From positions 28,201 through 35,256 of the forward strand of contig DORQ01000283.1 of NCBI GenBank assembly GCA_003514205.1: a DNA stretch of 7,056 nt, read 5' to 3'. The DNA comes from Acidimicrobiaceae bacterium. Lineage in GTDB: Bacteria > Actinomycetota > Acidimicrobiia > Acidimicrobiales > Microtrichaceae. Under the pieces are notes generated by a model, which saw only the letters and a program-made list of their open reading frames with translations, ran no database searches and was not told where the DNA came from. The position numbers were made by a program, and so were the translations under genes. How positions within the stretch are numbered: position 1 is the stretch's first letter; the number at the start of each line of letters is the position of its first letter. Shown here one piece after another: positions 1 to 4,834 of the stretch.

Positions 1-543
1 GATTCGAAATCCACCACCACCACCGCCCCCTCAGAGAAGAAGTCTGCCGATGACTCCACCGCAGCGGGCGAGAGTGGAGTGACGGGCGCAACCGACGAGG
101 CTCCTATCGACTCTGAAGCGCCAACCACCACGGCCTCTCCAGAGGCATGGGCCGAGTCGATCACCAAGCTCCAAGATCAACTCACCGCTGCGGGCACCGA
201 CCTCTGCAAGGTTGTGGAGAGTCTCGGAAGCACCTCCGCACTGAGCGAGCCCACCAACTCCGATCAGGTGAAGAGCGCTGTCGACTACCTCGCTGATGCC
301 TTTTCTGCGCTGTCCAAAGCCCTGCCGGCCGAGAATGCTGCCGAAGCCGCCGCCCTCTCCAAGGGCGCCGAGGACTTGCGGGCAGATGCTGAGAAGGCTG
401 GCTACCCGGCCTCATACTTCACCGAGAACGGCGGACCTGCGGTCCTCTCAACTCCAGAGTTCAGCACCGCAATACAAACTGCCGGATCTCCCACCGGGCC
501 TGCAAAGAATTGTGCGCCGGCTACGGTAGGCGAAGCACCGTAG
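1..543 (+). CDS. Secreted Thr/Ala/Ser-rich protein, 5'-truncated, unknown function
   Basis: The reading frame is open from base 1, so the real start lies upstream; an in-frame GTG at 79 is inside the low-complexity region and is not a convincing start. The 180 visible residues begin with a linker rich in Thr, Ser, Ala, Asp and Glu (four consecutive ACC Thr codons at 13-24), typical of the stretch following a lipoprotein or secretion signal. A mostly helical Ala-rich domain follows, from about visible residue 48. It has two cysteines, at visible residues 69 and 171, suited to a disulfide outside the cell. No enzymatic motif is seen and I do not recognise the family. It ends with TAG 25 bases before the stop of the convergent crotonase gene. 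Extracytoplasmic location is inferred from composition only, because the signal peptide would be outside the window. Confidence 0.75.
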   Translation, partial: DSKSTTTTAPSEKKSADDSTAAGESGVTGATDEAPIDSEAPTTTASPEAWAESITKLQDQLTAAGTDLCKVVESLGSTSALSEPTNSDQVKSAVDYLADAFSALSKALPAENAAEAAALSKGAEDLRADAEKAGYPASYFTENGGPAVLSTPEFSTAIQTAGSPTGPAKNCAPATVGEAP

Positions 544-563
544 CCGATCGGCCTCTTCGGGCC
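543..563. terminator. Possible bidirectional hairpin between convergent genes
   Basis: The 25-bp gap between two convergent stop codons holds the 10-bp palindrome GCCGATCGGC (543-552) and an overlapping GGCC(T)-CTTC-(G)GGCC hairpin (550-563). Either could stop transcription from both sides. The stems are short and no clear T run follows, so a working terminator is only plausible. Confidence 0.3.
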
Positions 564-568
564 TCGTC

Positions 569-1327
569 TTACTTCGAGAAGTTGGCGTCAGTCTTCGCTA
601 CGAACGCGTCGCGTGCTTCATCGGAAACGCCGGAGAGATTCAGCTCGAAGGTGAAGCCCTGCTCAAAGCGATAACTCCGCTTCACATCCACCGGATCAAT
701 CGCGTTGAGGCATTCCTTGGCGCGGCGGATCACGAACCGCGATTTCGTGCAGATCTTCTCGGCAATCTCCATCGCCGCGCCCACCAGTTCTTCCTTCGGC
801 ACCACTCGGGCGACGGATCCGAACGCGTGCAACACAGACGCGTCTACAGGCTCCGCCGTGTAGACCATCTCTCGCATCTTGTGCGGAGGCACCAAGCGAC
901 TGAGATGTGTGGCGGCACCAAGCGCCCCCTGGTTCACCTCAGGCAGACCAAATCGAGTTCCTTCGGCCGCAACAATCACATCCGCGTTGCCGACCAGGCC
1001 GATTCCACCACCGAGGCAGAAATCCTGCACCGCAGCGATCACCGGAACCTCACACTCGTAGACCGCCGCAAATGCTGCGTAACACCCTCGATTCGCGCCG
1101 AGCAGCGCATCGAATCCCTCGGTGTTCTGCATCTCCTTGATGTCGACACCAGCGTTGAACCCTTTGCCCTCGGCACGAAGCACCAACGCGCCAACCTCTG
1201 GGTTGCGACCTGCCTCGAGTATCACCTCCGCAAGCTCAAACCATCCGGCCACAGTGAGCGCATTCACCGGTGGGTTCGCCATGACAACATCGGCGATTCC
1301 ATTGTTGATCGAACACGTAATCGGCAT
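569..1327 (-). CDS. echA20: EchA20-type enoyl-CoA hydratase/isomerase family, probable steroid C/D-ring hydrolase
   Basis: A complete 252-residue crotonase-fold protein of typical family length. The CoA/oxyanion-hole motif is at 57-62 (FNAGVD) and the second glycine turn at 104-110 (CLGGGIG). A Glu (E130, in FGLPEVNQGALGAATHL) fits the second catalytic Glu of crotonases, but the first is replaced by Gly (G110), so simple hydratase chemistry is unlikely. The blocks RAEGKGFNAGVDIKEMQ, ANRGCYAAF, GALGAATHLSRLVP and YRFEQGFTFELNL match what I recall of mycobacterial EchA20 (Rv3550). That enzyme hydrolytically opens a ring of the CoA-linked methyl-indane intermediate in the cytosolic HIP pathway of cholesterol and bile-acid breakdown, before IpdAB. 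The ATG at 1327 has a GGAG Shine-Dalgarno 5 nt upstream (1333-1336 on this strand). The gene diverges from an SDR gene as in mycobacteria, and a palindromic operator lies 33-53 bp upstream. Family assignment is strong; exact substrate is inferred. Confidence 0.88.
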   Translation of the reverse strand: MPITCSINNGIADVVMANPPVNALTVAGWFELAEVILEAGRNPEVGALVLRAEGKGFNAGVDIKEMQNTEGFDALLGANRGCYAAFAAVYECEVPVIAAVQDFCLGGGIGLVGNADVIVAAEGTRFGLPEVNQGALGAATHLSRLVPPHKMREMVYTAEPVDASVLHAFGSVARVVPKEELVGAAMEIAEKICTKSRFVIRRAKECLNAIDPVDVKRSYRFEQGFTFELNLSGVSDEARDAFVAKTDANFSK

Positions 1328-1360
1328 GAGAGCTCCATTCGTTCCCGGCCCCTGCGCGGG

Positions 1361-1380
1361 ATCTGACCTGGCGTCAGTTT
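1361..1380 (-). promoter_or_regulatory. Palindromic operator upstream of echA20, copy 1
   Basis: CTGAC-CTGGC-GTCAG (1363-1377) is a perfect 5-bp inverted repeat with a 5-nt spacer in the 109-bp gap between the divergent echA20 and SDR genes. Read toward echA20 it is AAACTGACG-CCAG-GTCAGAT, identical outside the spacer to the site at 4324-4343 before the DUF35-Ltp operon. Size and symmetry suit a dimeric repressor such as a TetR-family protein. It does not match the KstR or KstR2 consensus as I remember them. The regulator is not in the window. Confidence 0.6.
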
Positions 1381-1424
1381 CGCTGAATCCTCAGACCACG
1401 TCGAACCAGAGGTCCTCCGCCGCC

Positions 1425-1430
1425 TATCGT
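1425..1430 (+). promoter_or_regulatory. -10 box of a probable leaderless SDR promoter
   Basis: TATCGT fits the actinobacterial TAnnnT -10 consensus and is followed by exactly 6 nt (GACGCG) and the ATG at 1437. Transcription would begin at or within a base of the start codon. No Shine-Dalgarno precedes the ATG, which agrees. The -35 region is weak (TCGAAC at 1401-1406 is the nearest candidate). Confidence 0.5.
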
Positions 1431-1436
1431 GACGCG

Positions 1437-2213
1437 ATGGAATCGCTCGACTTCTCAGGCAAAGTTGTGATCATCACTGGCGGAACCAAGGGCATTGGCC
1501 GAGTCCTCTGCGAGCGGTTTCTCGGCCTCGGCGCGGAGGTGCTCACCTGCGGACGGAACGAGCCCGAATCGCTTCCGGAGTCCAATGGTCGAGTGGCAGC
1601 ATTCGTCGCCTGTGACATTCGCGACCCTGAGGCAGTTGGCGCCCTCGTCGACGAGGCCGAGCGCCGCTGGGGCCGACTCGACGTGGTTATCAACAATGCT
1701 GGCGGTAGCCCTAACGCCGATGCCGCGACAGCTTCTCCACGCTTCAGCGAATCAATCATCAGGCTCAACTTGCTCGCGCCGCTCCACCTTGCGCAACGCG
1801 CCAATCTCACCATGCAGCAGCAACCTGAAGGCGGAACCATCATCAACATCGCGTCAGTGTCGGGGCAACGACCCTCTCCGGGCACCGCTGCCTACGGCGC
1901 TGCGAAAGCTGGCCTCCTGAACCTCACCCAATCGCTCGCGGTTGAGTGGGCCCCAAAGGTTCGAGTCAACGCCGTCACCTGTGGGCTCATCGAAACCGAA
2001 CAGGCCGAGCTTCATTACGGCGATGCCGAAGGCGTGGCTGCAGTCGCCAACACCGTTCCGCTCGGGAGAATGGGAACACCTCGCGACATCGCCGATGCAT
2101 GCGTATTCCTTGCCTCGCCCTACTCGAGCTACATGAGCGGTGGTTCGATACTGCTGCATGGTGGCGGCGAACGCCCTGCCTTCCTTGAGGCGGCGAACGC
2201 CTCGCACTCGTAG
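1437..2213 (+). CDS. Short-chain dehydrogenase/reductase (SDR), probable steroid/acyl-CoA catabolism
   Basis: A 258-residue classical SDR with a complete active site: nucleotide-binding TGGTKGIG at 14-21, NNAG at 86-89, and the catalytic tetrad N111, S140, Y153 and K157 (YGAAK). Arg40 just after the second strand, with no acidic residue there, hints at NADP(H) over NAD(H). It should oxidise or reduce an alcohol/ketone in the cytosol. Divergence from an EchA20-type gene parallels the recalled Rv3549c/Rv3550 arrangement, so a ring-degradation intermediate is a reasonable but unproven substrate; IpdF-like activity is another option. The frame is open back to 1122, but that part is antisense to echA20 and unlike an SDR. 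The ATG at 1437 places the Rossmann motif at the usual distance from the N terminus and sits 6 nt after a -10 box. Confidence 0.9.
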   Translation: MESLDFSGKVVIITGGTKGIGRVLCERFLGLGAEVLTCGRNEPESLPESNGRVAAFVACDIRDPEAVGALVDEAERRWGRLDVVINNAGGSPNADAATASPRFSESIIRLNLLAPLHLAQRANLTMQQQPEGGTIINIASVSGQRPSPGTAAYGAAKAGLLNLTQSLAVEWAPKVRVNAVTCGLIETEQAELHYGDAEGVAAVANTVPLGRMGTPRDIADACVFLASPYSSYMSGGSILLHGGGERPAFLEAANASHS

Positions 2214-2236
2214 CCGTCTGACCGCTCGGCCGATTC

Positions 2237-2283
2237 GAACGGCGGCTGCGCAACTCGAAGTGTCCGCGTTCTCGAAGCCGTTC
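2237..2283. repeat. Short inverted repeat between the SDR and DUF4349-like genes
   Basis: GAACGGC (2237-2243) is the exact reverse complement of GCCGTTC (2277-2283). GGCCGA (2228-2233) also pairs with TCGGCC (2282-2287), so the 3' arm has two possible partners. The arms sit in the 87-bp gap after the SDR stop, just before the next gene's -10 box. They could be part of a terminator or a regulator site. The stems are short and chance is not excluded. Confidence 0.25.
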
Positions 2284-2288
2284 GGCCC

Positions 2289-2294
2289 TAGCGT
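2289..2294 (+). promoter_or_regulatory. -10 box of a probable leaderless promoter for the DUF4349-like gene
   Basis: TAGCGT fits TAnnnT and is separated by exactly 6 nt (TGGATC) from the GTG at 2301, the same geometry as at 1425-1437 and 6098-6110. No ribosome binding site is visible before the GTG, so a leaderless transcript beginning at the start codon is likely. No good -35 hexamer is seen. Confidence 0.5.
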
Positions 2295-2300
2295 TGGATC

Positions 2301-2990
2301 GTGCGCAGGCTACTGATCCTTCTCGCAATGCCAACTGCTATCGGTCTGCTCATGTACAGCCGCGGGCTCAGCACCGGCTCATCCAACGCCGTGGTCGAGG
2401 TCGAAGCCAGTCAGGTGCTTGAGGTTCGCAGCACCATCATCTCCCGGCTGACCAACGTCGGCGCAGTTCGAGTCGGCGAGGAAACCTCCTACGAGTCCCG
2501 AGGAACCTCAACCGTCACCTTCAACATCCCAGCGTTGCGTCTCGAAGAGGCACTCATCGAGATCCAACAATCCGGGGGCGCAATCACTAAGCAGAAGATC
2601 GACCTGGAAGCGTTGACCTCCTCAGCGGAAGGCATCACCACAGAGCTCGACCGTTTGAGCGGGTGCCTCGGTAGTGCCTCGACTGCGATTGACGATGCGA
2701 ATGCCACAACGATCTCCCAGACGCTGACGACCTGCCAGAACCAGCTCGCCAAGGTCGACGAATCAATGCAGCAAGCCCCAGGCCAAGGCGAAAACGCTCA
2801 GCTCACGGTGAAGATCCGACCGCCGGGCTCCAACAACCTGGTGATCTGGTTGGCGCTCGCTGTTCTCATTGGCCTGCTGGTAGGAATAGTGCTGCTGATC
2901 CGGAGAGCGGGAATCGCCGTGCGCCAAGTCGTCGACATCACCGACGACCCCTCCGACCGCGAACGGGATCTTTTCCTCGGACGGAACTGA
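2301..2990 (+). CDS. DUF4349-like membrane-anchored protein
   Basis: A 229-residue protein. A hydrophobic N-terminal signal or anchor (about 4-20, after MRR) is followed by an extracytoplasmic part of about 150 residues and a C-terminal transmembrane helix (about 179-200) with a basic RR boundary and a short charged tail. The middle resembles DUF4349: strands around 55-75 (VRVGEETSYESRGTSTVTF), IPALRLEEALIEIQQSGGAITKQKIDLEALT, then a helical hairpin, then a β-like QLTVKIRPP before the membrane helix. Cys122 and Cys144 face each other across the hairpin and could form a disulfide. The molecular role of DUF4349 proteins is not established; a cell-envelope role is likely. GTG at 2301 is chosen because it begins the basic-hydrophobic signal and follows a -10 box by 6 nt. 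It has no evident functional link to the neighbouring catabolic genes. Confidence 0.72.
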   Translation: MRRLLILLAMPTAIGLLMYSRGLSTGSSNAVVEVEASQVLEVRSTIISRLTNVGAVRVGEETSYESRGTSTVTFNIPALRLEEALIEIQQSGGAITKQKIDLEALTSSAEGITTELDRLSGCLGSASTAIDDANATTISQTLTTCQNQLAKVDESMQQAPGQGENAQLTVKIRPPGSNNLVIWLALAVLIGLLVGIVLLIRRAGIAVRQVVDITDDPSDRERDLFLGRN

Positions 2991-3092
2991 GCCGCCGGGT
3001 GGGTGATATGGCTGGCCCTGGGCCTGCCGACCGGCCTGCGGTGTCCCGCGCTGCCCGCCTCGACGCCGTCCCGGAACGCTTCTAGTCAGAAG

Positions 3093-3140
3093 CGTGTGCA
3101 TTTCGCGCCAGTATGTGTCGCCGATAGCACACACTTCGCG
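3093..3140 (+). repeat. 48-bp imperfect direct repeat, copy 1
   Basis: It matches 4213-4260 at 36 of 48 ungapped positions. The first 17 bases agree at 15 and the last 14 (GCACACACTTCGCG) are identical. Within it GTGTGC (3094-3099) and GCACAC (3127-3132) are inverted to each other across 27 nt, and each is followed 2 nt later by TTCGCG, a direct repeat. Read in the frame shared with copy 2 it encodes RVHFAP, against RVLFAP at the nuclease C terminus, so it may be a relic of a gene end or a repeat with its own function. Confidence 0.65.
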
Positions 3141-3251
3141 CCGACCATCGACTGCCGAACGCCCCGTCCGGTCACAACGCCCGAGTTCGAGGCGACAGAT
3201 CTCGAGGGCTTCAGGACGCGTTGCGCCCGCCTCGCTGTCAGTGCCGATCAG

Positions 3252-3257
3252 TAGCGT
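3252..3257 (+). promoter_or_regulatory. -10 box candidate for the AbiEi-nuclease gene
   Basis: TAGCGT is the same hexamer as the -10 box at 2289-2294. It would start transcription near 3264 and give a leader of roughly 37 nt. The leader contains a weak GAAAG ribosome-binding stretch (3290-3294) 6 nt before the ATG at 3301. No convincing -35 element is seen. Confidence 0.3.
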
Positions 3258-3300
3258 TCGCAAAGTCCCTCCCCCACAAGCCCAAGCTTGAAAGAACCAC

Positions 3301-4233
3301 ATGAACCTTGAGCAAGTCACGCTTCTGGCGCGACAGAATCACGGTGTCCTACTTCCCAACTCGCTCGATGACGCGGGAATCACGCCTAGGCAGCGCCAGT
3401 GGCTCGTGCGGCGAGGCGTCTGGCGACGACTACCCAACAGGGTTCTCGTGATTTCGGGCGCTCCTGACACCTTCGAGATGTTTGCGACGGCCACGCTCAT
3501 CATGGTGAGCGGCTCAGTTCTGAGCCACACTTCAGCCGCCCGCATCCATGGGCTTGGGGAACTTGGCCGACACCACCAAAACGAGATCCACATCTCCGTG
3601 CCGCCCGGTTCGACCAGTCGCGCCAACGGCGCAGTTCTCCACCGGTCGCCCATGGAACGGGCTGACCTCACCAACCGCCACGGTTTCGCAGTGACAAGTA
3701 TCGAGCGAACCTTGCTCGACCTTGGCGCAATTCTCAGCGAACGGGAGTTGCGCCGCACCATTGAAAATGCACTGGTCACCCGAATCACCACCTTCGCCCG
3801 AATCGAGGCGGCACATCTCCGACTGGGCCGTCAGGGCCGCAAGGGATCCGTTCGACTCAGCACTGCCCTCAGGACGCTTGATGGGCTCCCGCCAAGTGAG
3901 TCAGAACTTGAGGCCCAGTTCCTTGACCTCATCGCCAACGCCGGTCTCGCACGCCCGCTGGGCCAAGTCACCTTTGAGTGGGCGCCGGGCGAAAGGGGCC
4001 GCGTCGACCTCTATGTTCCTGATGATCGGCTGATCATCGAAGTAGATGGGCGGAAGTTCCATGCCCGCCTCAACTCGTTCGAGAGGGATCGTCGGCGCGA
4101 CCAGCTTGCGATGGTCAACGGGCTCAGAACCGTACGATTCACCCACCACCAAGTGTTCAACTCACCCGGCGAGGTGCTCGAAGTGGTCCGAGCGCTCACG
4201 CCACGGTCGAACCGTGTGCTGTTCGCGCCCTGA
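3301..4233 (+). CDS. AbiEi-type winged-helix protein with C-terminal DUF559/Vsr-like nuclease domain
   Basis: A 310-residue two-domain protein. Residues 5-52 (LLARQNHGVL... RQRQWLVRRGVWRRLPNRVLVI) look like the DNA-binding winged helix of AbiEi-family type IV antitoxins. Residues 60-160 fit the AbiEi central region (SHTSAARIHGL, TSIERTLLDLG). Residues about 200-297 are a DUF559/Vsr-like PD-(D/E)xK nuclease fold: D236 (RVDLYVP), E247 and D249 (IIEVDG), H254, then FERDRRRDQLAMVNGLRTVRFT (259-281). These acidic residues suggest an intact metal-dependent DNA-cutting site. No AbiEii toxin partner is adjacent. Orphan proteins of this build are common in actinobacteria and their role (defence, repair or selfish element) is unsettled. 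The start ATG has a modest GAAAG upstream. The last codons and stop lie inside copy 2 of the 48-bp repeat. Domain calls are firm; function is not. Confidence 0.88.
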   Translation: MNLEQVTLLARQNHGVLLPNSLDDAGITPRQRQWLVRRGVWRRLPNRVLVISGAPDTFEMFATATLIMVSGSVLSHTSAARIHGLGELGRHHQNEIHISVPPGSTSRANGAVLHRSPMERADLTNRHGFAVTSIERTLLDLGAILSERELRRTIENALVTRITTFARIEAAHLRLGRQGRKGSVRLSTALRTLDGLPPSESELEAQFLDLIANAGLARPLGQVTFEWAPGERGRVDLYVPDDRLIIEVDGRKFHARLNSFERDRRRDQLAMVNGLRTVRFTHHQVFNSPGEVLEVVRALTPRSNRVLFAP

Positions 4234-4260
4234 TGCGGCGTCACCTGCACACACTTCGCG
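4213..4260 (+). repeat. 48-bp imperfect direct repeat, copy 2, over the nuclease stop codon
   Basis: This is the partner of 3093-3140, 1120 bp away in the same orientation. GTGTGC (4214-4219) and GCACAC (4247-4252) lie at exactly the same spacing as in copy 1, each followed by N2-TTCGCG. The first 21 bases encode the final RVLFAP and stop of the nuclease gene. A 6-bp GTGTGC/GCACAC stem across the stop could weakly end transcription. Confidence 0.65.
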
Positions 4261-4264
4261 AATC

Positions 4265-4272
4265 GGGGGGGG
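4265..4272 (+). repeat. Homopolymeric run of eight G
   Basis: Eight consecutive G, followed by ATAGGAGG, lie between the nuclease gene and the DUF35 promoter. Such a run is prone to slippage or sequencing error. It is about 50 bp upstream of the -10 box and has no known role here. Confidence 0.6.
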
Positions 4273-4322
4273 ATAGGAGGCTACCGGCCGCAGGCGGATT
4301 CCGGCCTCATCGCCACGGCCTG

Positions 4323-4343
4323 TAAACTGACGACCCGTCAGAT
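4323..4343 (+). promoter_or_regulatory. Promoter and overlapping operator (copy 2) of the DUF35-Ltp operon
   Basis: A TAAACT -10 box (4323-4328) overlaps the perfect inverted repeat CTGACG-ACC-CGTCAG (4327-4341). The full site AAACTGACG-ACCC-GTCAGAT (4324-4343) matches the echA20 upstream site at 17 of 20 bases. The transcription start would fall near 4335, inside the operator, a placement suited to repression by a dimeric, probably TetR-like, regulator. The leader of about 35 nt carries GAAGG (4359-4363), a good Shine-Dalgarno 6 nt before the ATG. Confidence 0.6.
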
Positions 4344-4369
4344 TTTGCGCAGAGAATCGAAGGTTCACC

Positions 4370-4834
4370 ATGGGAAAGACTCGCCTTCCAGCCGTTGAGG
4401 ATTGGTTTACCATCGACGACGAACCCCGCCTGATCGGCACTCGCTGCACCCAAAGCGGCACCTACTTCTTCCCGCCCGAACACACCATGTCGCGAGCTCC
4501 CGGATTCGCCGATTCAACACTTGAACGGGTGGAACTCAGCCGCACCGGCACTGTGTGGAGCTACACGAACGCAGGGTACAAACCGCCCGACCCGTATATC
4601 CCCGTCAGCGACCCGTTCGAACCCTTCGTGATCGCGGCTGTGCACCTCGAAGCCGAGCAGATGGTGATCCTTGGCCAGTGCGTCGCCGGAGTAACGGTGG
4701 ACGACATCTCTGTGGGGACACCAATGGAACTCGTACTTGAGACTCTCTACGAGGACGACGACAACGAATTCGTCGTGTGGAAGTGGAAGCCAATCGCAAC
4801 TGCAACACCAGCAACGGGATCGGAGAACAACTAA
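4370..4834 (+). CDS. DUF35 OB-fold protein, partner of the adjacent lipid-transfer protein
   Basis: A 154-residue DUF35-family protein. It has an N-terminal helix (LPAVEDWF), the remnant of a rubredoxin-like zinc ribbon (about 22-45, GTRCTQSGTYFFPPE), and an OB-fold (about 50-140) with the family's SRTGTVWSYTNAGY, VIAAVHLE and a closing VVWKWKP. Proteins of this family bind thiolase-fold partners, as the DUF35 domain of ChsH2 binds Ltp2 in steroid side-chain cleavage, and help place or stabilise the acyl-CoA. Oddly, only one zinc cysteine remains (C26): the CxxC is CTQS and the second pair is absent from TMSRAPG (39-45). The stop overlaps the next ATG by one base (TAATG), implying coupled translation and a complex with that protein. 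It resembles Rv1628c as I recall it. GAAGG 6 nt upstream supports the start. Confidence 0.85.
   Translation: MGKTRLPAVEDWFTIDDEPRLIGTRCTQSGTYFFPPEHTMSRAPGFADSTLERVELSRTGTVWSYTNAGYKPPDPYIPVSDPFEPFVIAAVHLEAEQMVILGQCVAGVTVDDISVGTPMELVLETLYEDDDNEFVVWKWKPIATATPATGSENN

Larger units (their letters stand above)
2991..3300. other. 310-bp gap without a convincing gene
   Basis: A GTG-started frame at 3003-3254 (83 codons) is open, but its Arg/Pro/Cys-rich product has no recognisable fold or start signal, so I do not call it a gene. The stretch holds the first copy of a 48-bp imperfect repeat (3093-3140) and a TAGCGT -10 candidate (3252-3257) for the downstream nuclease gene. I see no RNA gene or clear terminator. 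Confidence 0.6.

Noticed and set aside
79..81. GTG at 79 as start of the first gene
   Set aside because: The same frame is open to base 1 with the same Thr/Ser-rich linker composition, so the gene begins outside the window.
827..1366. Long plus-strand open frame inside echA20
   Set aside because: Shadow of the high-GC minus-strand gene; its His/Arg-rich product has no domain.
1122..1436. Upstream extension of the SDR frame to 1122
   Set aside because: It is antisense to echA20 and crosses the operator; the ATG at 1437 gives a normal SDR N terminus and follows a -10 box by 6 nt.
3003..3254. GTG-started 83-codon open frame between the DUF4349-like and nuclease genes
   Set aside because: The product has no recognisable domain, there is no ribosome site or -10 at the right distance, the composition is unlike neighbouring genes, and its middle is the 48-bp repeat. 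Kept only as a possible gene-end relic.
4777..4833. ATG at 4777 as start of the Ltp gene
   Set aside because: It overlaps the DUF35 gene by 58 bases and adds residues unlike the family; the TAATG overlap at 4834 is the typical coupled start.
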